A DNA stretch of 64,000 nt from Cupriavidus gilardii (lineage in GTDB: Bacteria; Pseudomonadota; Gammaproteobacteria; Burkholderiales; Burkholderiaceae). Under the pieces are notes generated by a model, which was not told the DNA's origin, searched no databases, and saw only the letters and a program-made list of their open reading frames with translations. Positions within the stretch are counted from its first letter, which is position 1. Each line of letters opens with the position of its first letter. A program made the translations under genes and the position numbers. Below, in pieces: positions 16,834-39,768 of the stretch. The stretch covers positions 310,001 to 374,000 of the forward strand of contig NZ_JABTYE010000002.1 of assembly GCF_013314895.1 (NCBI RefSeq). The letters run 5' to 3'.

Positions 16834-17610
16834 ATGCCCCAATACGGCCTGTCCGGCCTGGAGATCCCGTTGATTGCCGAACTCTCGCCCTTCTTCCCCG
16901 GCCCTTTGCGGCGCTTCGGCGAAGGGGTTACCACGGCGTCCGCCGCTCGTGACGCCTGGCCGGGACACCGGCTCATCGAGCCTGCGGCCCTGCAGCAACG
17001 GCTGACCGAATACCGCGACACCATCGGCGCCGAACATGAGCGCGCCCCGCCCGCACTGGCGTCCTGGTGGGCCCGGCACTACTGCGTGGTGCTGGTGCCG
17101 CCGGTGCTGGTCGCGGCGGCTGCGCTGGGACGGACGGTGCCTGTATCGCTGGACCAGGTCGATATCGCCTTCGGTCCGGACGGCCTTGTATCGCGCATCC
17201 ACCTGCGGTCGTCGGTGCTCGGCAACGCCGCCGCGACACTGGACGAAACGTTGGCAGCCATGACACGCCACCATCTGGCCCCGATGTTCGCCACGCTGTC
17301 GCAACTGACTCGGGCCTCGCCACGCGTGCTGTGGAGCCATGCCGCCGAGTTTGTGCAATACGTCGGCATGAACTTGCTCGCCCATCCGGCGCTCGATGCG
17401 AGTCGCCGCGACACGCTGGCGCAATGGCTGCGCCAGGACAGGGGCGCGGATGGCCGGCCGCATCCGTATCGCGCCGCGTATCTCGATCGCCCCTTGCCGG
17501 ATGGCAGCGAACAACGCGTACGCCGCGTCTGCTGCCTGAAGTACCGGCTCGACGGCGACGACTACTGCGGCACCTGTCCTCTGCGAGCCGAGTGCGCGGC
17601 ATTGTGCTGA
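16834..17610 (+). CDS. fhuF: FhuF-like ferric siderophore reductase (2Fe-2S)
   Basis: This is a 258-aa protein starting at ATG 16834, 28 bp past the promoter element; upstream in-frame starts would overlap that promoter. The C-terminal CC-x10-C-x2-C (Cys233, 234, 245, 248; RRVCCLKYRLDGDDYCGTCP) is the [2Fe-2S] ligand set that defines FhuF, and the length is close to the family norm. FhuF-type enzymes reduce hydroxamate-bound Fe(III) in the cytoplasm, releasing iron after uptake. It precedes NRPS1 on the same strand by 100 bp, but NRPS1 has its own promoter element in the gap. Confidence 0.9.
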   Translation: MPQYGLSGLEIPLIAELSPFFPGPLRRFGEGVTTASAARDAWPGHRLIEPAALQQRLTEYRDTIGAEHERAPPALASWWARHYCVVLVPPVLVAAAALGRTVPVSLDQVDIAFGPDGLVSRIHLRSSVLGNAAATLDETLAAMTRHHLAPMFATLSQLTRASPRVLWSHAAEFVQYVGMNLLAHPALDASRRDTLAQWLRQDRGADGRPHPYRAAYLDRPLPDGSEQRVRRVCCLKYRLDGDDYCGTCPLRAECAALC

Positions 17611-17627
17611 TCGTCACCGCGCTGCGC

Positions 17628-17651
17628 TAAATTCCCCGCGCTCCCCTTCGT
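17628..17651 (+). promoter_or_regulatory. Iron-starvation sigma promoter (TAAAT-N16-CGT) for the NRPS operon
   Basis: GCTAAAT at -35 and TCGTC at -10 with 16-bp spacing lie 60 bp before the NRPS1 start, just after the reductase stop. The match to the other copies in sequence and spacing makes it a strong candidate. Confidence 0.8.
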
Positions 17652-17710
17652 CTTCATTCTGTCGGACGTGCTGCTGCAGCACCGGTCCATCGATTCGCAT
17701 AAGGACAGCA

Positions 17711-20700
17711 ATGCAAGGCGAAACGCTGCTCGACTATTTGATCCATCACGCGACAAGCCGCGCCGATGCGACGGCACTGACGGTGCTGGACGAGGACCAC
17801 CCCGAAGGCACGCCCTACCGCTATCGCGAGCTGCTGGCGCGCGCCGCCGCCTACGCCACGCGCCTGCGCGAGGTCGCGCAGCCTGGCGAGCGCGCGATGA
17901 TCGTGCTCGATACCGGCATCGATTACGTCGGCGCGTTTCTCGGCTGCCTGCTGGCGCGCGTGATCGCGGTGCCGGCCTTCCCGCCGGAATCGCTACGGCC
18001 ACAGCATCTGGCGCGGCTCAATGCCATCGCTGCCGATGCCCGGCCCAGTGTGGTGCTTGTCGATGACGGCCTTGCCGGTGCCTGGGCCAGCGGCCGTTCG
18101 GACGGCCTGCAAACGGGCGTCGTCAGCGTATCGTCGGTTCAGCAATCGCTGCCCGAACCGTCCATCGAAGAGATAAAGGCATGGGCTTCGGCGGTCAGTC
18201 CCGACGCCGTGGCCTTCCTGCAATACACCTCGGGCTCGACCGCGACGCCGAAGGGCGTGATGGTGACGCACGCCAACATCGTCGCCAACGAAGCCGCCAT
18301 CGCCAGCCGGTTCAGCACCACGGCGGACGACGTGATGGTCAGTTGGTTGCCGCTCTATCACGACATGGGCCTGATCGGCGGACTGCTGCATCCGCTCTAT
18401 GGCGGCATGCCGCTGGTGCTGATGTCGCCGACCTATTTCCTGCAACGGCCGCGCCGCTGGCTCGAGGCGATCGACCGCTTCCGCGGCACCGTCAGCGGCG
18501 GCCCGGACTTCGCCTATCGGCTCTGCGTGGAGCGCGTGCGTCCGGCACAGGTGCAGACGCTGTCCCTGCGCAGCTGGCGCGTCGCCTTCTGCGGCGCCGA
18601 GCCGATTCGCGCCGAGACACTGGAACGGTTCGCCAGCCACTTCGCCGACGCCGGCCTCGACGCTCACGCGCTCTATCCCTGCTATGGACTGGCCGAGGCG
18701 ACGCTGCTCGCGAGCGGCGGGCGTCGCGGCGAGGGTGCCACGATGACGGGGTTCGACGAAGCGGCGCTCGCCGCCGGCCGTGCCGTTCCCGCCGTCGATG
18801 ACGACGGCACCCGGCTCGTTGCCTGCGGTAGTGCCGCCCCCGCGCATCGCATCGATATTCGCGATGTCGAGCGAGGCGAGCCAGTGCCGGACGGACAGAT
18901 CGGCGAAATCTGCATCGCCGGGCCGAGCGTGACGGCCGGCTATTGGCAGCAACCCGAAGCTAGCGCCAACACGTACACGCACCACGATGACGCTGCGCCG
19001 CGCTACCTGCGCACGGGCGATCTCGGTTTCCTGCACGACGGCATGCTCTATGTCGCCGGACGCTTGAAGGACTTGATCATCGTCCGCGGACACAACCTGT
19101 ATCCCCAGGACATCGAGATCGCGGTCGAAGCCGCGGTCGAGGTCGTGCGCAAGGGGCGCGTTGCGGCCTTCCCGCTCCGATCCGCCGACGGTCAGATCGA
19201 AACGATCGGCATCGCCGCCGAGATTGCGCGCAGCATCCAGAAGTTCGGCTCGCCCGAAGCGGTGGAAACCGCCATTCGAGAGGCGGTGGCGCAATGCTGT
19301 GGCGAGCCGCCGGGGCTGGTGCTGTTGCTGCAACCCGGCGAATTGCCGAAGACCACCAGCGGCAAGCTGCAGCGCTCGCGCTGCCTGCCGGCCTGGCGCA
19401 GCGGCGAACTGACGCTGTGGGCCGCATTCGAATCGGGGCGGCGGCTCGCGTCCGCTACGACGTCCGACGATGCCGCCTCACCGGCCGCGACCGGCAACGC
19501 CACCGTGGCGCTGCAGGGCACCGAGGCGACACTGGCGGAGCTCTGGCACGAAGTCCTCGGCGTTCGCCCTGCCTCGGCCCACGACAACTTCTTCGCCATG
19601 GGCGGCAACTCGGTGCGCGCGACCCAGCTGGTGTCGAGAACCCGGGAACGCCTGCATCGTGGCTACGCGCTGGCGCATCTGTTTGCCGATGGATCGCTGA
19701 GGGCCAACGCGGCGGTCATCGATGGAATGCTGGCGCGCGACCAGCGCGGTAGCTCCGGAAAGGAAGGCCGGATCGCACGCCGGACCGATACCGAACAACT
19801 CGCGCCGCTGTCACCAGTGCAGCGGGGCCTGTGGGTGCTGTGGTCGATGCAACCGGACAGCGGCGCCTACAACGTCTCGGGCGTATTGAAGCTCCACGGC
19901 CGATTCGATCGAATCGCGCTGCAACGCGCGGTCGATGCGCTGGTCGCCCGGCACGAGGCACTGCGCACGCGCTTCGAACTGGACCAGCATGAGGAACCAA
20001 GGCAACGGGTATTGCCTGCCGGCTCCTGCCCCATCGTCGTGCTGGATCTACGCGAGCATGGTCCCGACGCTGCCGCGAAGGCGCAGGCAATGGCGAGAAC
20101 GCTTAGCGCCAAGCCCTTCGACCTGCTGGCCGCGGCGCCCCTGCGTGTTGCGCAATTGCGGGTGGCGGACGATCAGGAATGGCTGTCGATCACGGTCCAC
20201 CATATCGTGTCGGATGGCTGGTCGATGAACGTGGCGATCGACGAGTTCTGCCGGCTGTACGAGGGCTTCGCGGCGGATCGCCCCGTCGACCTGCCGCCGC
20301 TGGCGATCCGCTACGCGGACTATGCCGCCTGGCATACGGATCGCCTCGCGGGGAGCGAGCGCGACCGTCAACTCGCCTACTGGAAGGATCGCCTCGGCGA
20401 CGAGTCCCTTGTCCTGGAACTCCCAGGCGATCGGCCGCGCCCCGCAGTGCAAAGCCATCGCGGCGGCGCGGTGCCGTTCATGCTGGACGGCGCGCTGGCG
20501 ACAAGGCTGCGCGGCATCGCGCTGGCCGCACAGACGACGATGTTCGCGGTGCTGCTGGCCGGCTTCCAGACGCTGCTGTACCGCTACACGGGGCAGCGCG
20601 ATATCCGCGTCGGCGTGCCGGTTGCCAATCGCGGGCGGGTCGAGACCGAGGGCCTGGTCGGCTGCCTGGTCAATACGCTGGTCGTGCGCGCGGATATCGA

Positions 20701-23700
20701 CGGCAGCATGCCGTGGGATGCTGTGCTTCGCCGGCTGCATGAGACGGTGCTCGAGTCGCAGGAATACCAGGACCTGCCGTTCGAACAACTGGTCGAGGCA
20801 CTGCAGCCGGAACGCAGCCTGTCCCATAACCCGTTGTTCCAGGTCAAATTCAACCTCGCGCTGCCGATTGCCGTCCCCAAGAAGTTGGCCGGCCACGTCG
20901 TCACCGCCGAACAGATCGAGGGCGATGTCACGCGCTTCGATATCGCGCTGGATCTGGTCGAGAGCGAGGACGGCATCGCCGGCCGATTTGGCTATGCCAC
21001 GGACCTGTTCGACCACGACACCATCGAACGGATGCGGCGCCACTATGTCGGCATCCTCGAACAAATCGCGTCGACACCGACGATTTGCGTTGGTGAGCTG
21101 GCGCTGGGCCATGAGGACGGGCGCCTCGTAGGCGAGGCGGTGACGCCCGCGCCGGCCGATGTGCTGACGGCATGGCGGCGCAGCGTCGTGGCGGAAACTT
21201 CCGCGATTGCGCTGCGATATGAGGATCAGACGCTGACTCGGGGCGAGACCGATCGGCTGGCCAATGGGATTGCGGCGGCACTGGTAGAACGCGGCATTGG
21301 GTCCGAGATGCGGGTTGGGCTTTGTGTCGAGCGCTCTCTGGCGTTCGTGACCGGGCTGCTTGGCATCCTAAAGACCGGAGCGGTCTGCGTTCCGCTGGAT
21401 CCGGCGCAGCCAGCGGAGCGCTTGCGGCAGTTGCTGGACGACGCTGGCGCCGGCGTTGTCGTCGGCTCCGTGCCGGGCTTCGATTGCATCGATCCGGCCT
21501 CGGTAGCGCCGGTGGACGGCGCTCCTTCGGTCTCACTGCATTCGGGTCAGGCCGCTTACCTGATCTACACCTCGGGCTCCACCGGCACCCCAAAGGGCGT
21601 GGTCGTCAGCCACGATGCGCTGGCGCATTACGTGTCGGGCGTGCTGGATCGGCTGCAGTTGCCTAGCGATGCCTCCATGGCGATGGTCTCGACCACCGCC
21701 GCCGACCTCGGCCATACCGTGCTGTTCGGCGCCCTCTGCAGCGGCCGCACCTTGCATCTGATCTCGCGCGAGCGTGGCTTCGATCCCGATCGTTTCGCGG
21801 AGTACATGGCGCGGCATCGCGTCGGTGTACTCAAGATCGTCCCGAGCCATCTGCGCGGGTTGTTGCAGGCGCGTCAGCCTGCCGATGTCCTGCCCGAGCA
21901 GGCGCTGATTCTCGGTGGCGAGGCAACCTCGGCCGAACTGGCTCGCACGATTCGTGATCTGAAACCGCACTGCCGGCTGTTCAATCACTACGGGCCCACA
22001 GAGACGACGGTGGGCGTACTGACGCACGAGGCGGTGACCTTGCCCGAACGGCAGCTGCCCACCGGCACGCCGCTGCCAGGCTCCCGCGTCTATGTGCTCG
22101 ATGCCGACCTGAACCCGGTGCCGGCCGGTATCGTTGGCGAACTCTATATCGGCGGACCGCAATTGGCACGCGGCTACCTCGGCCGCCCCGGACTGACTGC
22201 CGAGCGCTTCGTGCCCGATCCCTTCACCGACGGCGCACGGATGTACCGCACCGGCGACCGCGTCAGGCAAGATGCGGAAGGCCGAATCGAATACCTCGGC
22301 CGCCAGGACGAACAGGTCAAGATCCGCGGCTACCGCATCGAACTCGGCGAGATCGCGCATCTGCTGCGGTCGCAGCCGGGCGTCAAGGACGCCGCCGTGA
22401 TCGTTCACGAGGATCTGCTGGTCGCCTACTGCGTGCTGCAGGGCACGGACACCACGACGCTAAAGACCGAACTCAAGGCGCAACTACCCGACCACATGGT
22501 CCCGGCTCAGCTGATCGCGCTCGACCGGCTCCCGGTCACGCCAAACGGCAAGCTCGATCGCCGGGCGCTGCCCGCCCCCGTGTGGGAAGCGGAAGGCTAT
22601 ATCGCCCCCCGCACCGAAACCGAGGCGCTGCTCGCTCAGATCTGGCAGGAAGTGCTGGGCGTCGAGCGCGTCGGCGCTACCGACAATTTCTTCGAGCTCG
22701 GTGGCGACTCGATCCTGTCGATCCAGTCGGTCAGCCGCGCCCGCCGTCTGGGTCTGCGTTTCACGCCCAAGGACCTGTTCCTGCATCAGACCGTGCAGGC
22801 GCTGGCACAAGTCGCCAAGCGCGATGAGTCCAATCGTCGCGTCGACGACATGCCTGCCGGCGAGGTGCCGCTTCTGCCGATTCAGCGGGCGTTCTTCGAG
22901 ACGCCGATGCCGAACCGCGACCATTGGAACCAGTCGGTACTGCTGCGTCCCGTGGAGCGCCTCGATCCGGACGCGCTGCGCTGCGCGCTGAAGGCGCTGG
23001 TCGCCCATCACGACGCATTGCGGCTGCGCTACCGCCCGCAGGACGGGCAATGGCGGCAACACTACGCCGCGCCCGCCGAAAGCGAGTTGCTGTGGCAGGA
23101 ACAAGTCGACGACGCCGGTTCCATCGCAGCGCACTGCGACCTTGCCCAGCGCAGCCTGAACCTCGCACAGGGTCCATTGCTGCGCGCTCTGCATCTGCGA
23201 TTGCCCGATGGCGGCGAGCGCCTCCTGCTTGCCGTCCACCACCTTGTCGTGGACGGTGTCTCGTGGCGCATCCTGCTGGAAGACCTGCAGCAGGCATACC
23301 GGCTCGCGCAGCAACGCCAACCCATCGCTCTCCCGCCCAAGACGGCGTCGTACAAGGCTTGGGCACAGGCGCTCGTTCAACATGCGAACTCCGACGAACT
23401 TACTCGGCAAGTGGACTACTGGTGCGGTCAGCACGGCCCAGAGGTCCCTTGCGACCACGCCGTGTCGGACGACCGCATCGCGGAGGCTGCCACGCTGACC
23501 CTGCGGCTGTCGGCCGAGCAGACACAACGGCTGCTCAAGCAGGCGCCGGCCGCCTACCGCACGCAGATCAACGACCTGCTGCTCAGCGCGCTGGCGCAGG
23601 CAGTGGGCCAGTGGGCGGGTATCGATCGCACTGCCGTGCTGCTCGAAGGGCATGGCCGGGAAGCCTTGCGCGCGACGCCGGATATCGCCCGCACCGTCGG

Positions 23701-26700
23701 CTGGTTCACGACGATGTTTCCGGTCGTGCTGCCGGCGGTCGATGACACCGCGGCCAGCATCAAGTCGGTCAAGGAAACGCTGCGCAGCGTTCCCGACCAT
23801 GGCATCGGCTACGGGGTGCTGCGCCATCTCGGGCCACAAGCCATTCGTGACCGACTCGCGTCCCGCGCACTGCCCCGCATCACGTTCAACTATCTGGGTC
23901 AGTTCGACAAGAACGTCGGTGGCGACGCGCTATTCGACTTCGCCGACGAGTCCAGCGGAGCCAGCCGCGATCCCGAGGCGCCGCTTGGCAACTGGATCAC
24001 GATCAACGGTCAGGTCAGCGGCGGCGTGCTGTCGCTGGGCGTCACCTTCAGCACCGCCCGCTACCGTCAGGAGACCATCGCCTCGCTGGTGCAAGCCTAT
24101 CGGCAGGCGTTGGAGGCCACCATCGACCATTGCCTCAGCGTGCCGCCCGGCGCGCTGACGCCGTCCGATGTGCCGCTGGCCGGCCTGACTCAAGCTCAAC
24201 TGGATCGCCTCAACGGTGCGCAGATCGAGGACTTGTATCCGCTGACGCCGATGCAGCACGGCATGCTGTTCCACTCGCTCTACGCGCCGGAGGCCGGGCT
24301 GTACGTCAACCAGCTCGCCATCACGCTCGACGGCCTCGATGCCGAGCGCTTCCGCTCCGCCTGGGACGAGACGGTGGCGCGGCACGAGATCCTGCGCACC
24401 GGCTTTGTCTGGATCGACGGCCAGGCCATGCAGGCCGTCTATCGGCAGGTACCTTCGCCGGTCCGCATCGATGCCGAGCGCGACTGGAACGAATCGGCTT
24501 GCGACGACGCCGCGCTCGAAGAACGGAAACAGGCCTTTGCCCTCGACACCGCTCCGCTGATGCGCGTGCGCCTGCTCCGTCTGAACGCGAACCGCTACCG
24601 CATGATCTGGACCAGCCACCATCTGGTGCTCGATGGCTGGAGCACCGCGCGCCTGATCGGCGAGGTCCTGCAGCGCTACCACGGCCTGCCGGTCGAGGTG
24701 CCCGCCTCGCGCTATCGTGACCACATCGCGTGGCTGCAAACGCAGGACGTGGCCGCCAGCGAGTCGTTCTGGCGCGAGCGGCTGCAAGCGCTCGATGAAC
24801 CGACCCGGTTGGCCTCCGCCCTTCCCGCGCCGGATGCCGGCACCGGACACGCCACCTGCCGCACCAGCCTCGATGCCGACATGCTTGCCCGCCTTCAGCG
24901 CAGCGCCGCCAGCCAGCATCTGACCCTGAACACGCTGCTGCAGGCGGCCTGGGTCATCGTGCTGCAGCGCTATACCGGACGGCGTGCCGTCGCCTTCGGC
25001 GCCACGGTGGCCGGACGGCCGGCGGCACTGCCGGGTGCCGAGGCGATGCTGGGCCTGTTCATCAATACGCTGCCGGTGATCCAGGCACCCACGCCGGACC
25101 AATCCGTCGCCGACTGGCTGCAAGCGCTGCAAGCGGAGAATCTGGCGCTGCGCGAACACGAGCATGTGCCGCTGTACGAAATCCAGCGCTGGGCCGGTCA
25201 AGCCGGACAGGCGCTGTTCGACTCGATCCTGGTGTTCGAGAACTACCCGGTCGATGCGGCGCTGCGCCAGCGCGAACAGAACGGCCTGAAGCTTGGCGAA
25301 GTCAGCCATGCGGCGACTACCAACTATCCGTTGACGCTGGTGGTGTCTGCAGGCGTGACCCTCGATATCGTCTGCAGCTATCAGTGCGAAGCGTTTTCGC
25401 ACGCTGCCGTCGAGCAATTGCAGCGGGAATACGTTGGCATGCTGGACCAGATTGCCGCCGCACCGACAGCACGTATCGCAGAGTTGAAGTTACTCGATAC
25501 CGATCATCCCGCGCAGTCCCGGGATGGCGATGCACCGGACCAGCGCCTCTCGACGGCCGCCGTCCACGTCGCCATCGCGTGTCAGGCGGCCCAGCGCCCC
25601 GATGCCATTGCCGTGCGTTGCGGCGCGCGTGCCATCAGCTTCGGCGAGCTCGATACCGCCGCAACTCGTCTCGCCTACGCCTTGCATGCCGCCGGCGCCG
25701 GGCCGGAAACCGTCGTCGGCGTGGTGCTCGACCGCAGTCCGGACCTGATCGTGCGGCTGCTCGCCACGCTCAAGGCCGGCGCCGCCTACCTTCCGCTGGA
25801 CCCGGAGCTGCCATCAGCGCGTATTGACCAGTTGCTGCAGGACGCCGGAGTCAGGGTCGTTCTGACCTCCAGAGCGCTGCTTGGCCGTGTCGACACCGCC
25901 CTGCCGATCGTCGTGATGGAGGACATCGGTGAACCGGCACCGGTGCCACTGCCCGCCGTCGATCCCCGCCAGCTCGCCTACCTGATCTACACCTCCGGTT
26001 CGACCGGTACGCCCAAGGGCGTCGCCGTCGAACACGGCCCGCTGGCCATGCACTGCCACGCCACCGTCGAGCAGTACGGCATGGGCCCGGACGACCGTGA
26101 GTTGCACTTCCTGTCGTTCAACTTCGACGGCGCCCATGAGCGCTGGCTCGTGCCGCTGATTGCCGGCGCCCAACTGGTGCTGCGCGACGACACGCTGTGG
26201 AGCGCCGAGCAAACGCTTGAAGTCATCGCTCGCGAAGGCGTGACCAATGCCGGCTTCCCGCCCGCGTATTTGCAACGGCTGGCCGAGGCGGCCACCGAGC
26301 CGGTGCCGCTGCGTCTGCTGTCGTTCGGCGGCGAAGCGATGTCGCGCGAAGCCTTCGCCCGTATCAAGCAGAAGTTTCGTGCCGGTACGCTGATCAATGG
26401 TTACGGACCGACCGAGGCCGTGGTCACGCCGCTGGCCTGGGTCGGGCAGCACGACACCGATTGCCCGAGTGCCTATGTACCGATCGGCAGACCGGTGGGC
26501 GACCGCACCGCTTACGTTCTCGACGCCGACCTCAACCCGGTGCCGATTGGCGTGGCCGGCGAGTTGTATATCGGCGGGCTCGGTCTCGCGCGCGGCTATG
26601 TCGGAAAACCGGGCCTGACCGCGGAGCGCTTCGTGCCCGACCCCTTCACCACCGGCGCCCGCATGTACCGCACCGGCGATATGGTCCGGCGCTGTCGCGA

Positions 26701-27352
26701 CGGCAGCGTCGAATACGTCGGCCGTCTGGACCATCAAGTCAAGATCCGCGGCTATCGCATCGAACTGGGCGAGATCGAAGCCCGTCTGCGCGCACACGCA
26801 ACCGTGCGAGAGGCGGTAGTCGTAGCCCACGATGGCCCGGGCGGAAAGCAGCTGGTGGCTTATGCCGTTCCGGTCGAAGACCAGCCCGGCATCGGGGCCA
26901 GGTTGAGAGCCTATCTGGAAGGTTGCCTGCCGCCTTATATGGTGCCGGCGCAGATCGTGCCGCTGAACCAGTTGCCGGTCACGTCCAACGGCAAGCTCGA
27001 CCGCCGCGCGCTGCCCGAGCCGGTATGGGAAACCCACGCCTACGTGGCGCCGCGCAACGACGTCGAAACGATGCTGGCGACGATCTGGCAGGAGGTGCTT
27101 GGCGCCGAGCGGGTCGGCATACACGACGATTTTTTCGAGCTTGGCGGCCACTCCCTGCTGCTGACGCAACTCGTTTCCCGGCTGCATCGCGAGTTCGGCA
27201 ACACGCTGACGCTGCGTCAAGCGATGTCGCTGCCGACCGTTGCGGAGCTTGCTGACTACATCGCCCAGCAACAAGCGACCGGCACCACGGTGAACGTCGT
27301 CTGCCAATTGCAGACCATCGACGACCTGATGGCTGACCTCGAGGCCTCCTAA
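17711..27352 (+). CDS. NRPS 1: FAAL-ACP-C-A(Asp)-T-E-C-A(hOrn)-T
   Basis: This is a 3213-aa protein; ATG 17711 has AAGGA upstream. A fatty acyl-AMP ligase (1 to about 585; YTSGSTATPKGV near 171, KDLIIVRGHNLYP near 453) activates the acyl tail and loads the carrier domain at Ser ~634. C1 (about 697-1120, HHIVSDGW) joins the acyl chain to residue 1. A1 (about 1155-1620) has pocket residues D-L-T-K-I-G-H-V-G-K, the published aspartate-type code. T Ser ~1667 is followed by an epimerisation domain (about 1719-2150; HHLVVDGVSW, NYLGQFD), giving D-Asp. C2 (about 2176-2600) is of the type that follows an E domain. A2 (about 2620-3080) reads D-G-E-G-S-G-G-V-T-K, close to the hydroxyornithine-type pocket I recall from pyoverdine NRPSs. 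Final T Ser ~3148. NRPS2 follows after 4 bp. Confidence 0.93.
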   Translation: MQGETLLDYLIHHATSRADATALTVLDEDHPEGTPYRYRELLARAAAYATRLREVAQPGERAMIVLDTGIDYVGAFLGCLLARVIAVPAFPPESLRPQHLARLNAIAADARPSVVLVDDGLAGAWASGRSDGLQTGVVSVSSVQQSLPEPSIEEIKAWASAVSPDAVAFLQYTSGSTATPKGVMVTHANIVANEAAIASRFSTTADDVMVSWLPLYHDMGLIGGLLHPLYGGMPLVLMSPTYFLQRPRRWLEAIDRFRGTVSGGPDFAYRLCVERVRPAQVQTLSLRSWRVAFCGAEPIRAETLERFASHFADAGLDAHALYPCYGLAEATLLASGGRRGEGATMTGFDEAALAAGRAVPAVDDDGTRLVACGSAAPAHRIDIRDVERGEPVPDGQIGEICIAGPSVTAGYWQQPEASANTYTHHDDAAPRYLRTGDLGFLHDGMLYVAGRLKDLIIVRGHNLYPQDIEIAVEAAVEVVRKGRVAAFPLRSADGQIETIGIAAEIARSIQKFGSPEAVETAIREAVAQCCGEPPGLVLLLQPGELPKTTSGKLQRSRCLPAWRSGELTLWAAFESGRRLASATTSDDAASPAATGNATVALQGTEATLAELWHEVLGVRPASAHDNFFAMGGNSVRATQLVSRTRERLHRGYALAHLFADGSLRANAAVIDGMLARDQRGSSGKEGRIARRTDTEQLAPLSPVQRGLWVLWSMQPDSGAYNVSGVLKLHGRFDRIALQRAVDALVARHEALRTRFELDQHEEPRQRVLPAGSCPIVVLDLREHGPDAAAKAQAMARTLSAKPFDLLAAAPLRVAQLRVADDQEWLSITVHHIVSDGWSMNVAIDEFCRLYEGFAADRPVDLPPLAIRYADYAAWHTDRLAGSERDRQLAYWKDRLGDESLVLELPGDRPRPAVQSHRGGAVPFMLDGALATRLRGIALAAQTTMFAVLLAGFQTLLYRYTGQRDIRVGVPVANRGRVETEGLVGCLVNTLVVRADIDGSMPWDAVLRRLHETVLESQEYQDLPFEQLVEALQPERSLSHNPLFQVKFNLALPIAVPKKLAGHVVTAEQIEGDVTRFDIALDLVESEDGIAGRFGYATDLFDHDTIERMRRHYVGILEQIASTPTICVGELALGHEDGRLVGEAVTPAPADVLTAWRRSVVAETSAIALRYEDQTLTRGETDRLANGIAAALVERGIGSEMRVGLCVERSLAFVTGLLGILKTGAVCVPLDPAQPAERLRQLLDDAGAGVVVGSVPGFDCIDPASVAPVDGAPSVSLHSGQAAYLIYTSGSTGTPKGVVVSHDALAHYVSGVLDRLQLPSDASMAMVSTTAADLGHTVLFGALCSGRTLHLISRERGFDPDRFAEYMARHRVGVLKIVPSHLRGLLQARQPADVLPEQALILGGEATSAELARTIRDLKPHCRLFNHYGPTETTVGVLTHEAVTLPERQLPTGTPLPGSRVYVLDADLNPVPAGIVGELYIGGPQLARGYLGRPGLTAERFVPDPFTDGARMYRTGDRVRQDAEGRIEYLGRQDEQVKIRGYRIELGEIAHLLRSQPGVKDAAVIVHEDLLVAYCVLQGTDTTTLKTELKAQLPDHMVPAQLIALDRLPVTPNGKLDRRALPAPVWEAEGYIAPRTETEALLAQIWQEVLGVERVGATDNFFELGGDSILSIQSVSRARRLGLRFTPKDLFLHQTVQALAQVAKRDESNRRVDDMPAGEVPLLPIQRAFFETPMPNRDHWNQSVLLRPVERLDPDALRCALKALVAHHDALRLRYRPQDGQWRQHYAAPAESELLWQEQVDDAGSIAAHCDLAQRSLNLAQGPLLRALHLRLPDGGERLLLAVHHLVVDGVSWRILLEDLQQAYRLAQQRQPIALPPKTASYKAWAQALVQHANSDELTRQVDYWCGQHGPEVPCDHAVSDDRIAEAATLTLRLSAEQTQRLLKQAPAAYRTQINDLLLSALAQAVGQWAGIDRTAVLLEGHGREALRATPDIARTVGWFTTMFPVVLPAVDDTAASIKSVKETLRSVPDHGIGYGVLRHLGPQAIRDRLASRALPRITFNYLGQFDKNVGGDALFDFADESSGASRDPEAPLGNWITINGQVSGGVLSLGVTFSTARYRQETIASLVQAYRQALEATIDHCLSVPPGALTPSDVPLAGLTQAQLDRLNGAQIEDLYPLTPMQHGMLFHSLYAPEAGLYVNQLAITLDGLDAERFRSAWDETVARHEILRTGFVWIDGQAMQAVYRQVPSPVRIDAERDWNESACDDAALEERKQAFALDTAPLMRVRLLRLNANRYRMIWTSHHLVLDGWSTARLIGEVLQRYHGLPVEVPASRYRDHIAWLQTQDVAASESFWRERLQALDEPTRLASALPAPDAGTGHATCRTSLDADMLARLQRSAASQHLTLNTLLQAAWVIVLQRYTGRRAVAFGATVAGRPAALPGAEAMLGLFINTLPVIQAPTPDQSVADWLQALQAENLALREHEHVPLYEIQRWAGQAGQALFDSILVFENYPVDAALRQREQNGLKLGEVSHAATTNYPLTLVVSAGVTLDIVCSYQCEAFSHAAVEQLQREYVGMLDQIAAAPTARIAELKLLDTDHPAQSRDGDAPDQRLSTAAVHVAIACQAAQRPDAIAVRCGARAISFGELDTAATRLAYALHAAGAGPETVVGVVLDRSPDLIVRLLATLKAGAAYLPLDPELPSARIDQLLQDAGVRVVLTSRALLGRVDTALPIVVMEDIGEPAPVPLPAVDPRQLAYLIYTSGSTGTPKGVAVEHGPLAMHCHATVEQYGMGPDDRELHFLSFNFDGAHERWLVPLIAGAQLVLRDDTLWSAEQTLEVIAREGVTNAGFPPAYLQRLAEAATEPVPLRLLSFGGEAMSREAFARIKQKFRAGTLINGYGPTEAVVTPLAWVGQHDTDCPSAYVPIGRPVGDRTAYVLDADLNPVPIGVAGELYIGGLGLARGYVGKPGLTAERFVPDPFTTGARMYRTGDMVRRCRDGSVEYVGRLDHQVKIRGYRIELGEIEARLRAHATVREAVVVAHDGPGGKQLVAYAVPVEDQPGIGARLRAYLEGCLPPYMVPAQIVPLNQLPVTSNGKLDRRALPEPVWETHAYVAPRNDVETMLATIWQEVLGAERVGIHDDFFELGGHSLLLTQLVSRLHREFGNTLTLRQAMSLPTVAELADYIAQQQATGTTVNVVCQLQTIDDLMADLEAS
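24020..25345 (+). repeat. C-domain block nearly identical to 31790-33135
   Basis: The end of the E domain plus the whole following C domain of NRPS1 recurs in NRPS2 at about 31790-33135 with long base-for-base identical runs and only scattered differences. Other C and A domains show similar near-identity, indicating recent module duplication or gene conversion. Confidence 0.8.
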
Positions 27353-27356
27353 TCCC

Positions 27357-39718
<12,362 letters not shown>

Positions 39719-39768
39719 ACCGTGCTCTAGAACGAGCTCTATACCGCTTGCTGCCTTTGAATCCAACC